64,000 nucleotides of DNA, from NCBI RefSeq assembly GCF_965363235.1, contig NC_134844.1, positions 15,048,646 to 15,112,645 on the forward strand, written 5' to 3'. The notes beneath the pieces were generated by a model. That model was not told the DNA's origin and ran no database searches. It worked only from the letters and a program-made list of their open reading frames with translations. This document shows positions 1-11,200 of this stretch, one piece after another (within the stretch, counting starts at the first letter, position 1; each line of letters begins with the position of its first letter). This DNA comes from Mytilus galloprovincialis (taxonomy: Eukaryota; Mollusca; Bivalvia; Mytilida; Mytilidae). The position numbers and the translations under genes were made by a program.

Positions 1-89
1 AAATTTGATATATTTATTATTTCTCTAAAATACAGAAATTGTAAGAGAAATTTTATATTTCTTATAAAAGATTGAATTGCTCTACAACA

Positions 90-920
90 TGTTCAGTGTA
101 ATCATGGGAAGTTTTGTCACATTTCTATTAAAGGGGCACTAGCTACGAGATATATAAAAAATCTAAAGTTTGATTTTTTTCTGTTCAATCAATAATGAAA
201 GTGAAATAGTGAAATAACAATTCGCTTTTTGCAGCCAAAAAGGTTCAATTTTGTCAAATTACGCTAAGAAACATTGATAATTAGTAATTCACTTGCAAAT
301 GAATGAGTCGACCTCTTTAAATCCGTATTCATGTGAACTTCAATTTAACCCCTAGCTACAGATTGACAACGCATGCATTGTACGTGTACTAGTTATTTAA
401 AGAAAAAGAATGTCAACAATGAAAGTGAAACTACAGTAAATCATTTGATTACTAATTCGATGCACCTAAAACCATTCTTATATGGTTGAAAACAATGAAA
501 AACATCTATTTTTAATCTATAAAATAAAATCAAACAGACCTATAAAAATCCAATTGCACGTGTTGGTTTAATCTATTCATATCTTTATTTATGTTTACAT
601 CGCTTATATGGTCATCTGAGGTCAAATCGATAGGTAATTAGATGGCGTCTGGACTATAATACACACGAAACGAACCTATATAGTATCTACCCCATGCTCT
701 GTAAACTGTTTATTTTAGACTTTTGATAGTTTGGATAAATGTTTTACATTGTTATCAATCAAATATGAGAATTTGAGTCAAATCGGTGACCACAAATTTG
801 ACAGCTAGTGCCCCTTTAAGTTGCTACAGTATTAATTGTTTAATTAAATATTATGTTCAGTGGAATCATGGGAAGTTTTGTCACATTTCTATTAAGTTGC
901 TACAGTATTAATTGTTTAAT
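90..920. repeat. Direct duplication of about 70 bp, one copy split by a TIR element
   Basis: The segment starting TGTTCAGTG at 90 continues to 131, is interrupted by the 132-815 element, and resumes at 820 (GTTGCTACAGTATTAATTG). A second, intact copy starts at 854 (TGTTCAGTGGAATCATGGG) and runs to about 920, just upstream of the acceptor at 936-937. The copies differ at one or a few bases. The intact copy is therefore an in-window empty site for the insertion. Confidence 0.85.
132..815. mobile_element. Non-autonomous TIR element with TTAA target duplication
   Basis: A 684-bp element lies between two TTAA tetranucleotides (128-131 and 816-819). Its ends are inverted copies: left TTAAAGGGGCACTAGCT, right the same sequence on the other strand (803-819). 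No long reading frame is present, so it is non-autonomous. TTAA duplication is typical of piggyBac-type elements (family knowledge). The uninterrupted target is visible downstream at about 854-920, where TCTATTAAGTTGC runs through without the element. It lies in the last intron of the SLC45-like gene. Confidence 0.85.
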
Positions 921-937
921 TTGTATTTTTTCTTCAG

Positions 938-1213
938 GTTTTCTTCTTTGATGTCAACAGTAATGGACCTAGTCGTGGAGTAGGAGGGGATATGGGTACA
1001 TTAGATACTGCCTACTTCCTGTCACAAGTTGTTCTGTCGGGCCTGATGGGATACATTGTCCACATGACCGGAACAGTATTGTCATACATGGTCACTGCTG
1101 GCGTCATGGGTATTCTGAGTTGTATATGTGTACAAAGAATTATATCTAGCAAGCATGACCTACACCATGTTTTACCAAAGCCGAGAGAGAAAATGAGAAT
1201 ATTGAACATCTAA
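938..1213 (+). CDS. SLC45-family sugar/proton symporter, last exon (C-terminus only)
   Basis: A 276-bp terminal exon in phase 0 begins after the acceptor TTTTTTCTTCAG (ends 937) and stops at TAA 1211-1213. It encodes 91 residues. The N-terminal part (VFFFDVNSNGPSRGVGGD) followed by LDTAYFLSQVV and a hydrophobic stretch with GTV fits the last two membrane segments of SLC45 transporters (MATP/proton-associated sugar transporter group), followed by a short basic cytoplasmic tail ending REKMRILNI. The SLC45 call rests on remembered family pattern: a conserved RG-G-D turn, then a helix ending in a mixed T-GTV motif. The rest of the gene lies before the window start. A GLUT-like or other major-facilitator protein is the alternative. 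The first Met (992) is internal and is not a start. Confidence 0.7.
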   Translation, partial: VFFFDVNSNGPSRGVGGDMGTLDTAYFLSQVVLSGLMGYIVHMTGTVLSYMVTAGVMGILSCICVQRIISSKHDLHHVLPKPREKMRILNI

Positions 1214-1840
1214 CGTGTTCTTGTTATATTTATTATTTATTGTTATTTTATAGGGTTAGTTTGTTAAACCATTTTATGTTTAAAATGAAACTAGTCTACT
1301 CTCAATTTCAATCATAGTGACCAAATATATGTAGAATTATTGTCAATATTTACAAGCTTGTCTCAAATATGTATTGAGGGAAAACATGTCCTACAAGAAT
1401 GTATTTTAAAAACTACTTGAAATTCTGTTGTGATATTTTATGAGACACAAATTCTGTATTTTTTATTCTCACTGAAAACTGCCAAAATGTCTTAGTTTGT
1501 ACCATTTTTGTCTTGTATGTGACCAAAGTGACAGAGTGCAAAGACATGGGGGAAGAAATCTAATTGCAATGATATGAATTACATGATATTTGTACAAAGC
1601 TTTATTATAATGCATTTTTCATGTTGGTTTTTTGTTTGTCCAGGCCTAGGGGTTTATTTAGTTTATTTCGATTATTTTATAAGAACCAGTATGTTGATCT
1701 TATTTAAAATGTCTTCCTATCATATTTGTTATAGAGTATCAAATCAAATTATTCATATACATGTATTTTATGTCTGTTAGTTAGTTACATATAGGTAGTC
1801 ATAGTTTTAAAAATTTGAAAATATTGGATCATCATACTAT
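1214..1840 (+). other. Probable 3' UTR of the SLC45-like gene
   Basis: AT-rich, no coding potential recognised. The first clear AATAAA downstream is at 2132-2137, beyond a SINE tail, so the true transcript end is unsure. Confidence 0.4.
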
Positions 1841-1962
1841 GTTATTACTCTTAGGTTGGTGGTTCTATCCAAGCACTCTAGCCTCTATGATCAATAAGAA
1901 CTGACTGCCATAAAATAGCAAAATAGTGCTGAAAGTGGTGTTAAACACAAATCAATCAATCA
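1841..1962 (+). mobile_element. 3' half of a tRNA-type SINE
   Basis: The stretch GACTGCCATAAAATAGC, then GTGCTGAAAGTGG and GTTAAACACAAATCAATCAATC is the body and ATCA-repeat tail I recall for common bivalve SINEs. The tRNA-like head is missing, so the copy is 5' truncated. A relative with a visible tRNA-like head lies on the other strand at 6283-6507. Confidence 0.6.
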
Positions 1963-2700
1963 CCATATAATTCTATATAAGTTATTAATAGATTTAGATG
2001 AAGGTTGTGCCAAATATAGTCTTCCTGGTATGTTAATCTTGTTTTTAAGATATTGTTGTATTGTTATTGATAATTCATAGAATTTTAAACCTGTTCTAAA
2101 CTTACATTTTTATTAAGAATACAAAATTTAGAATAAATCAAAAGTTCACTGAAGCAAATACATTAAACAGAAGTTAAGCACCCATGATGAGAAAATTTTA
2201 ATGTTTTTTTGTTTATGATTGTTACGAAGCTGTTTTAACTTAACCATTTCAATTGTAATGTTATCATTTTGTGCTAAGATTGCTAGATTTTCATTGTTTT
2301 CTTTATTCAAGTAATTCTTGACATTTGTTAGTGATATCTGTATTTATTTCTCTTAACTCCTGAGGGAAATAGAGAAGTAAAACCATTTTTTTCTCCAACT
2401 CTCTGTTTTGGAAGCCATCAAAAGTTTTAGTCTCATTTATAATTATACTTCATTAACTATATACATGTAATAGCACAATGTTTTAGGTGACAGTCGGTAG
2501 CTACTTTGGATTTGTGGGGTTTATGTTGGGTTAGTTTAGAAAAATCTTATTCTGTATATAGGCCATATTTAATTAAAATAGGACAGTTACCAAAACCTTT
2601 ATTTATTTTTATTATTAATTAGATAATACCACATTGAGGTCCAAAGTGTCCTAAATTAAACTTTTGTTTATTTCATCAAAACAATTTTTCCTCTATACAG
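1963..2700. other. Intergenic, nothing recognised
   Basis: AT-rich DNA with one AATAAA (2132-2137). No gene, RNA or repeat is supported. Confidence 0.4.
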
Positions 2701-2709
2701 AATAATTAT

Positions 2710-2804
2710 ACCCCCGCTTTAAAAAAGGGGGGGGGGGGTATACTGTTTTACCTCTGTCTGTCCATCAGTCCGTCCGTCCGTCCGTCAGTCAGTCCGTCCC
2801 ATGA
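2710..2804 (+). repeat. Poly-G and GTCC-rich leader of a dispersed repeat
   Basis: A run of 12 or so G's (about 2728-2739), then TACTGTTTTACC and iterated GTCC (2760-2800). The same CTGTC/GTCC signature marks other dispersed repeats in the window (20290-20345, 39030-39055). Confidence 0.6.
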
Positions 2805-3460
2805 AACTTTCGTCACATTTTTCTCAGGAACTACACATCCACCCTTTCTGTAATTTGGTATCAACATTTATATATGTCAGCCATACCGTGTGATGCGTTT
2901 TCAGATTCATCACTTGACAACTTCCTGTTTACCGAACACTTGTCTGATTTTACACATGATAGCCAAGTTGAAAATTTTCGTCACATTTTTCTCAGGAACT
3001 ACAATACAAGGATTTCTGAAATTTGGTTTCAGGATTTATATAAGTCAGCTATACCGTGTTATGCGTTTTCAGATTCATCACTCGACAACTTCCCGTTTAC
3101 CGAACACTTGTATGATTTTACACATGATAGCCAAGTTGAAAATTTTCGTCACATTTTTCTCAGGAACTACAATACAAGGATTTCTGAAATTTGGTTTCAG
3201 GATTTATATAAGTCAGCTATACCGTGTGATGCGTTTTCAGATTCATCACTCGACAACTTCCTGTTTACCGAACACTTGTATGATTTTACACATGATAACC
3301 AAGTTAAAAATTTTCGTCACATTTTTCTCAGGAACTACAATACAAGGATTTCTGAAATTTGGTTTCAGGATTTTTATAAGTCAGCTATACCGTGTGATGC
3401 GTTTTCAGATTCATCACTCGACAACTTCCTGTTTACCGAACACTTGCATATTTTTACACT
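2805..3460 (+). repeat. 168-bp tandem array, about 4 copies
   Basis: AAAATTTTCG recurs at 2971, 3139 and 3307, an exact 168-bp period. A diverged first half-copy starts near 2805 and a partial last copy ends near 3450. Because 168 is 56 codons, one frame stays open for 210 codons and another for 191. I read this as a by-product of the period, since there is no start context, no known domain and no splice signal. The copies differ by only a few substitutions. Confidence 0.9.
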
Positions 3461-3711
3461 ATTAATATTATCCACTTGCGGCGGGGGTATCATCAGTGAG
3501 CAGTAGCTCGCAGTTTCACTTGTTATTCTTACTACAGCTAGATAATACTCTTTCCACAATGAATGTGCAGAGTGAAATAGTGAGATTTAATACTGTACCA
3601 TTATCAATCGTCATATTTTTGCCGTCTTATCATATTTGAAATACAGAACATGTGTCCTAACTGTGCTTACTAAGTTCTGACAACACTCCAATTCTAGTAA
3701 TCGTTGCATCA

Positions 3712-3800
3712 GTCAAAGAAAAAGGTAAAATCACAAAGATACTGAACTTCGAGGAAAATCAGAAAAACGCAAAATCAAAAGCTCAAACTCATCATTTTAG
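3712..3800 (+). repeat. Dispersed repeat family R1, copy 1
   Basis: GGTAAAATCACAAAGATACTG followed by GAGGAAAATC matches 38822-38945 and 59512-59632 in the same orientation, and 56535-56625, 61195-61270 and 62755-62830 in reverse. Confidence 0.65.
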
Positions 3801-4776
3801 ATTAAGATGTTTATGATTATGACAAAATCAGAGGATCATGAAAGGTCTTTAAAACAGAAAGTAGAACCAAGTGTTGTCAGATCCTTACAAGTAAGCTAAG
3901 TGGGGACGCAGGATCTGTAATTTAATAGGTTACATAGAAGCATTACTTTTTATTTTTGTGTATTTATTAGTTATTTTGTATATGATGTATTGAGGGATAT
4001 ATTCTACTTAGCAATGTTTGTTTCATGATCAAATTAATTCAGGTAGCTTGTACACTTTTCTTTCATATTTAAAAGATTTGAGATGCCAAGGGACAAACCA
4101 TTTATTTTATTATTTTAGTGGATTTTATGCTTACTTAAATAAGATCAGATATAATAACTTTCACTATATATGTCTTATTTATAACATTTAAAGATTATTT
4201 GTGGTTATATATATTTACTTTATATATTATTGTTAAATTGTTCTATTTTAGTAAAGGTAACCTGTCATAAACTTCCAGTGTGAGCTATTGCCAGCACTAT
4301 CAATTTGTGTTCATTATCCCTCATTTACTTTCTACTCTTTTGAGAAACTACTAGGTTTATTATATCATATGCAAACAAAGTTTTAGGGGTATAAAGGAAT
4401 CAAACCATCTTTCAATCTGTCTGTTTGTCCAGATTTATCATTTGTTCTAATCACTTCAAATTTAGTTTTAAAATAAAAGATCATGATATGCAACATTTAT
4501 CAATTGAAGGAATTTTACTCTTAGACTATTTAGTTTATCCAGATTTATGCCCCATTCACCAAAGAAATTTTGACTTTCTTCAAAACCACTTTGTCATTGT
4601 AACTTCTTAGAGAGAGCCCCATTATATCGATATGAAACTTTGTGTATTCCATTTTAGTGGACACTTCCAGTATGAACTATATTTTGTCAAGAAAAGTAAA
4701 TTGAAAGTGATTTTTACAAAACCATTCTGTTTTGATAAAAAAAAAAATTGTTTCATTTTGTTTTGGTAGAAATGTA
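3801..4776. other. Intergenic, nothing recognised
   Basis: AT-rich sequence without a supportable gene. A 61-codon frame at 4425 has no protein-like composition. Confidence 0.4.
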
Positions 4777-4985
4777 AATAGTTATCAAAGGTACCAGGAT
4801 TATAATTTAGTACACCAGACGTGCATTTCGTCTACATAAGGCTCATCAGTGACGCTCATAATAAATATTTATCAAAATATTTATAAAAGCCAAAAAAGTA
4901 CAAAGTTGAAGAGCATTAAGGATTCAAAATTCCAAAATTGTGCAAAATATGACTAAGGTAATCTATGCTGAAAATGTTGATTTGT
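4777..4985 (-). repeat. Dispersed repeat family R2, reverse copy
   Basis: TATCAAAGGTACCAGGATT, TTAGTACACCAGACGTGC and GCTCATCAGTGACGCTCAT are the reverse complement of 56848-57061 and 61945-62127. A shorter copy is at 51999-52095. I recall this as one of the commonest mussel repeats. Confidence 0.75.
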
Positions 4986-6282
4986 AGAAGTTTGAAACTT
5001 TGTTCATTTTACTTCAATTTTACTAAGAATTCTTTAGCAAAAACCAAATTCTAATGTTACTTATTTTATTATCTTTAAAAAAATGTCAATCGTTTAATTG
5101 TAGTGTATTCTTAATAAGAGTATAAGAAAAGACATTTGAGGGAACTATATTTTATGCTGTAATGGTTATCATTCATACATTGGCATTATTATTTCTCCTA
5201 GGAAGGGGAAACATTATTGTATATCTCTGTCTATGTATCAAAGAACTCACATTGTAATTGAAGTATCCAGCAATGAAACTTTACCAAATTTTCATACAAT
5301 CAGTTATCTAATACTTTGACAAATCATTGACAAATGTGTACACAATATTATGAATCCTTAGCAATTGTTAAACACAATGATGACTTGGTAATTTTCCATT
5401 TTGATGATGTTCCTTTTAGTTGTTTCAGATTTATATTCAATCATTATGATCACAATGTTTTTTAAATACAGTCATTTTATTGAAAAGATGAGGTGTTTTG
5501 ACAACTGTTTTTTTTTTATTCAATAACATGTACTTAATCTACAAACATTGTCCACTCTTACTGATTTGTAGATGAATGTATAAAATGCTCTAGGCAATCT
5601 AATTTGTGAACAAAATGTACCTAATACTGCCATCAAATACTGTTATGCATTTCCTTTAAGTATTACAATGCTTTTCTGAAATTAATATATACCAATTTGT
5701 ACACATAAAAATGTTAGCAGATGAGCTATATATATATATATATATATAAGCAGGCGTTTGCTCCTTGAACTTGTAGTTTTCTGTTGCTACGCATATTTTG
5801 AAAAATGTTCCTTTTGCTATTTATCATCGTTTGTTAGTTCTGCAATTCCTGTTTGCATATTTTATTTGAAAAATGTGAGATGAATTATTGCAATTTCAGA
5901 AATTGTTGAAAACGAACAATGCTATCAAAATTGAAAATTCATTTATTTTGCAAAACCTATATAAGAATATTGAAGAAATTTCTGAATGTACAGAATATGA
6001 TTTTAATAACATTTATTATTGAAATATTGGATTTTTGAGTATTATAATTTGTTTTGTTTATCTTTTTTTATTTTTATTGCCATACTATTAAATTTTTGAG
6101 GATAGACTTTGTTTGATTGTTGTTGTTTTTGACATGAATCGTACTCTCTCTCTCCCTCCCTCTTTGGTTGACAAATGAATTGATCTATTAGTCTCTTGAT
6201 CTCTTGATCTTGAAAGGAATAATTGATGTGTTTAGGTTTAGATATTCATATTAAGATTGAACTTAAACTTAACAGGAGTCTT
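4986..6282. other. Intergenic, simple repeats only
   Basis: Contains an (AT)n run at about 5729-5750 and a short CT-rich tract at about 6148-6163. Nothing else recognised. Confidence 0.45.
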
Positions 6283-6507
6283 TCATTGGATTGATCGATT
6301 GCCGGTGTTGGGCTAATTCGTGGAGGAAGCTGACGTGCCAGGAGAAAACCATAGAACTTCAATAGGAAAATTGACGATCCTAGTCAACTTAGATTGAAAT
6401 GGAGTGCTACCACATGAGCAGAGTTTGAAGTAACAAATTCAGTGTTGACTGGCTAGTGATTACAGTAGTAGAACTTCTTAGACCACTTGGCCACCCATGC
6501 CCCTTCT
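6283..6507 (-). mobile_element. tRNA-derived SINE
   Basis: Read on the minus strand from 6507, the head is GGCATGGGTGGCCAAGTGG then TCTAAG, like the 5' part and A box of a Leu/Ser-type tRNA. It is followed by a body containing GGTTTTCTCCTGGCACG and CAGCTTCCTCCAC, and a tail with ATCGATCAATCC near 6285. Head, body and tail order fit a tRNA-derived SINE. Its body resembles the part preceding the tail at 1841-1962. Confidence 0.7.
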
Positions 6508-6840
6508 TTCATTGGAACAATTTGTTAAGTGCATGTTATACTTGTGAAATCTTACTTCAAATTCTACAATTTGTTGTTCTACGAAAGACTTAATATGAAA
6601 CCAATAACAAGAACAAATCACAGTAGATCATCAAGGCTCTAGTAATGACAAAGAAAATCATACATGTCATCAATGAATATTTAAAAATCATCTCAGTTTG
6701 TATATTATAGCATACGCCAATTCCATTTTCATCTAAACATGCATCCGAAATTCAGGGACATTAAAAAGAAATATGCACAGATATAAACATTTGAAGAAAT
6801 CAAAACTGTAGAAATAAACTGGAAAAAGAAAGTATTTAAA

Positions 6841-7086
6841 TTGAAATTATATGAGATAAAATCTTATGAACAATATGTTATCAATGTTTCAAAAAGCCCT
6901 GTTCTGGTGTTACTGGTCTTGGCAGGCATGATTTTCTTGCTCACAAGGAAGCTATTAAATCAAGAGTTCCAAATGGTGAAGTTGAAATCATCCATTTGTA
7001 AATTTCAAGGACGCCATCACCAGTTGGTTGACTTTTATGGAATAACCGTTTCACAAATGATTTCAGATATGTTCCTTACGTTGTAA
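6841..7086 (+). pseudogene. Reverse-transcriptase C-terminal remnant
   Basis: The 81-codon frame contains LLTRKLLNQEFQMVKLKSS, then GRHHQLVDFYGITVSQM and SDMF. I recall this string as the end of a reverse-transcriptase family very common in bivalves and other marine invertebrates. Upstream domains are absent, and the first 27 or so codons do not fit, so it is a truncated and probably frameshifted copy. The following non-coding tail (7087-7400) belongs to the same element. The exact retroelement class (Penelope-like or non-LTR) is unsure. Confidence 0.6.
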
Positions 7087-7400
7087 CAACACTCCCCTTC
7101 CCTTACATGAATGTGACCTACCGAATGACTATTAACTGGATTTATTATAACATGAGCAACACGACGGGTGCCACATGTGGAGCAGGATCTGCTTAGCATT
7201 CCAGAGCACCTGAGATCACCCCTAGTTTTTGGTGGGATTCGTGTTGCTTATTCTTTAGTTTTCTATGTTGTGTCATTTGTACTATTGTTTGTCCTTTTCA
7301 TTTTTAGCCATGGTGTTGTAAGTTTATTTTCGATTTATGAGTTTGACTGTCCCTCTGGTATCTTTCGTCCCCCTTCTATACTGAAGAGATTGTTAAGACT
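7087..7400 (+). repeat. 3' tail of the retroelement at 6841
   Basis: Contains ACGACGGGTGCCACATGTGG, TTTTTAGCCATGGTGTTGT and GAGTTTGACTGTCCCTCTGG. Part of it recurs in reverse at 51190-51300 (ACGAAAGATACCAGAGGGAC, ACAACGCCATGGCTAAAAA). The 120-codon frame across 7168-7530 is part of this repeat, not a gene. Confidence 0.65.
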
Positions 7401-8429
7401 AATCTTGATAACCATTTGGCACACAGAAACAATAAGAAACATTTACAAAATTGGAAAAGGATTCGATCAAGCATTCTTCAGTTATTGCATTAACATAAAA
7501 AACAAATTTCAGATTGGTCAAAGGCAATAATTTCTGATAAGCAAAATTGAAAAATAGTCAAAATCAATTTTTGCTTTCCATTTTATCACAAGTAACAACA
7601 GGTTTTTAATTCAGTTTTTGCAGGACAGTTCTCTAGTTATTCAACTGAAGACTCTCAACTGTTTTCGTCACAATACAGGTACAAGACAGAATTTTTATTT
7701 ATATGTAATATATTTATTCTGAATAAATTAACATACCGATGTAAGCTTAATTTTGATTGAAATTTCAATTTTAAAGTCATATGAAACTTCAAATTAAATA
7801 AAAATTAGGCATGTTTTTTTATAATTAAATGACTAGTTTATATAATAAGACTTATGTACATATACTTTTTCTCAAGAAAATTTTAAAATTAGTCAAAATT
7901 ATAAAGAAAGTTACTTTTTTAATAGTTTGCTTCCAGTAAACAATTAGCCAATATGTTTTCCGTATGCAGTGAACTCAGTGTGACCTTTCATGTAAAAATC
8001 CAGTGATCACAATACGCATGGATCCGTCACTTGAATAAACTCTTATCTGATTGTACATGTTATGCATGTGCTCAATATCCATGATTCTCTGTTGATTGTT
8101 TACTATAAATGTGACAGTCTGTAAACTACGATCTCAAAACATACAATTATTTTGTTTTTTTGTGAATTCAAATATCAACCGATAACCAAAAATGCAGAAC
8201 TGGATCTGCCTTTCAACAGTCTACTAAATATCCCATGTACAAACAAATCTTATCTTTGTGGGTCTGTCAAATGCTCAATGAAATCCATGCTATATAAATC
8301 TATATTATCAACAATCACAAATCAGTTTCAAGTTTACTTTGATCCTACTTATTCTACAGGTGCTTTGAGTTTTGGTTGATGAACAAATACTAACATGTAT
8401 ACACAATCTTAAGTTTCTTAAATCATGAA
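7401..8429. other. Intergenic, nothing recognised
   Basis: AT-rich. No supportable gene or repeat. Confidence 0.4.
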
Positions 8430-8680
8430 TTTCATGATGAGTATAGAATATTTGATTTATTTACCCTTAACACCATGTAGTAGTATTGATCGTATGTTTA
8501 ATGGGTTAAATGCCACTTGCAGTAACCCTCGTTTTATCATGACAGTTTTTGTTTTCATGAAAGAAGTCATAATACCCAGAAGAGCCACTGACCTTTGGCA
8601 GAAAAACAATAATCCTGTACAATTAATATTTGAGTTAAACACACCTCACCTGAGGGGGGCTCACACTGAAAACCCTTGAA
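8430..8680 (-). repeat. Possible degraded SINE
   Basis: CAGTAACCCTCGTTTTATCA, AAGAAGTCATAATACCCAGA and CACACCTCACCTGAGGGGGG resemble a dispersed mussel repeat that I recall ending in a reversed tRNA B-box-like GGGGCTC-AACC. The box is degraded here. Confidence 0.35.
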
Positions 8681-9420
8681 TTGGAACGAATTTAAATTTG
8701 TATAAAAAAAAACACTCTGATTCAACTAAATGGTTCTCTGAAATTGACATCAAGTTTTGTTGGCAACATATTTTTCACATGGAATAAATAAAGATTGTTT
8801 TCAAAATAGGAATTCCAATGGGAACCAGTGCTTCTACCTTCTGAAATATTTTTTTATAGAATATTGTTTGTGTTGCGTCTGCCGGATCAACATCCCTGTC
8901 AATCTTTCAGCGACTTCTGACAAAAATATGAAAAAACACTAATTTAGAAAAACATGTATTTTCATTCATTTCAAAACAATGTGACATAACACATGTACTG
9001 TATTTTCATTCAATTTCAAACCATACACATCAACAAACATACTATTGAACACATGAAAATGACTGCACTATTTAAAAGTATAAATTCATTGCATGAAAAA
9101 TATCATGAAGAAAAAAATGATCATATAAATAGCATGAATAATCATATTGTATTAAATAGTTAATTCATAACTCACACAACATTCTGTCTTTCAAGAGAGA
9201 ATTGCTCAATCAATGTTCCTTCAATTATTCATCATGGTATAAAATTATTAGAGTGATGCTTACTTTTTTTATTATTGAATTTACAAATAATGCAAATATA
9301 ATCTTTAATAATGTCAATGCCAACTAATCCATGAAATATATTTCTGTACAACTGACTGAATTTAACAAACTCTTTTTTTTTTACTTAAAATGAAAATATT
9401 TAACTTAGTTATGATATTTA
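8681..9420. other. Intergenic, nothing recognised
   Basis: AT-rich, short homopolymers only. Confidence 0.4.
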
Positions 9421-9521
9421 TAGATTATTGTTTGTCATCTCAACGAGATTTATATTCTCGCACCAGCCGGTACAGCAAAAGTGAGAAAAGCAATCAAGCT
9501 GAGATGACAAACGATAATCTA
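9421..9521. repeat. Perfect-arm palindrome (fold-back) 1
   Basis: Left arm 9421-9442 (TAGATTATTGTTTGTCATCT plus CA) pairs with 9500-9521 at 21 of 22 positions. The 57-base spacer holds a nested small hairpin (CGAGA...TCTCG, 9443-9460) and the self-complementary ACCAGCCGGT. It is non-coding. Confidence 0.8.
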
Positions 9522-11200
9522 TTTATCCATATTTTACCTATCACTTTGTTGTATCAACTTTGTTTCTAAAATTGACAACGGCACTTGCACCCTTAGTTTC
9601 TAGCCATCATTTTTCATATCACTCTACTGTGCATCAGTAAGATCAAAGGAAAATTTCTACATTGGTGGAATTAAATTCTGAATTAAACCAAATAAAAAAA
9701 ATTTAACAGAAACATAAAATGTGATATGGTTAGAATATAATTAGATGATAACTCCTTTAAATAACAACCTATCTTAATAATAAATTACATATTAATTATG
9801 TACAAATCATATGGAATAGCACCATGTAGTAAAGTTTGTCACCATAGAACACAACATCTAGTGAAACAAATTTTTTTTACAATATAACACTCGAAATTGA
9901 CCCGACCTCTTTCCACACGGAATACAAATAATGATAGTTGGTAATCAGGTTGACTGCTTATAATGCAAAATACACACTAATAACAAGTTTTTTAAAACGA
10001 AAAATACACAATGATCGTTTCTTTATTTCCCAATGTAAATGAAACAAAAACCATTTCATACAATAAAAAGCCTTAAGGAGAGGAGCATTTGATTGCATTT
10101 ATTAACATTTGATATAAGTCCATTACAACTAGATGGGGTAATACAGGACGAAATTACACACAAAAACAATTTCAAAGTTTCAATATTTGAAAATACTGTG
10201 CTGGATTGGCTTTGAATTTCAACAGGGGTTGGTAACAAATTAAAAATTGTGATATTTTCAATTAATGATTCTTTCACACGTATACAAACACACTCACACA
10301 CTCACAAAAATCTTTTGAAATAAGATAAAGAAACCCTAGAACAAAAACGATGTAATTCAAATGTCTAATTGCCAAGATTTTGAAAATCACAGTTTGTTTT
10401 TATACAGAATTGTACATTATAATTATCGAATGACAGTAACAAGTACACATCACAAATACTTTTACAGTAATATCAAACTTAAACAACAAATAATAAGTCA
10501 ATGGAAATACATTACAATGTAGCACATCATTTTTTTAAAGACATGCATGTAAATCATTGTTATAGATGAATATGGTCACATTTAAGGAACTTTTAATCAT
10601 ATACTTTTAAATGAAGAACTGTTTATCAGTTTTGCACCAAAACTGATGCGTGTTCCACTTTTATTGACAAGGTATGAGAAATTCAAAAATTTGATTGCAT
10701 TTATTAACATGAAGATGTCCATTAGCCAAGCATATAAAAGATATTTGAGGCAAGTGTCAATGAGTCAAAACAAAAACACAATAAAGAGGCCAATAATTTA
10801 CAAGGCTTTCACCAATTTAAAAGAGTACTTAGCATTTGAGCATAATTGAACTGTTAAAAAACTTATTTTTGAATTTTTATTTGTGTTTCTTTCAATATCA
10901 TTCTGCATCAAACAATGTTCATCTCAAAAGATATATTCTACTGTATACAATTAAGATCTTTTAAACCAAATATTTAGTAGAAAAAAAAATAATATCCAAT
11001 CTATTTTCATGCTTTTCTCTTCATATTAACCTCTTTTTAATGTACTGAAGAAATTATTGTTTTTCAAACTAACACATTATATAAATAATCACATAATTTT
11101 CTGTATGTAAACATTAAAATCATGGATCTAATAATCACATTCATATCTTTTCATATTACTGTATCAGTACAATTTTAAACTTTCAAATGTACGACTACAA
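9522..11200 (-). other. 3' UTR and downstream flank of the PHF21 gene
   Basis: Non-coding, lying after the PHF21 stop (11201-11203, minus strand). A candidate minus-strand AATAAA is near 10020. The 20-bp string TTTGATTGCATTTATTAACA occurs twice (about 10089 and 10690), each followed within 20 bp by GTCCATTA, suggesting a local duplication. Confidence 0.4.

Noticed and set aside
992-1213. Independent 73-aa small protein
   Set aside because: The frame continues upstream without a stop to a good acceptor at 937 and matches the end of a transporter, so it is an exon.
2874-3506. 210-aa repeat protein
   Set aside because: The open frame follows from a 168-bp (56-codon) tandem period, a second frame is open as well, and there is no domain or gene context.
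7168-7530. 120-aa hydrophobic protein
   Set aside because: It is the tail of a dispersed retroelement; the same sequence recurs in reverse at 51190-51300.
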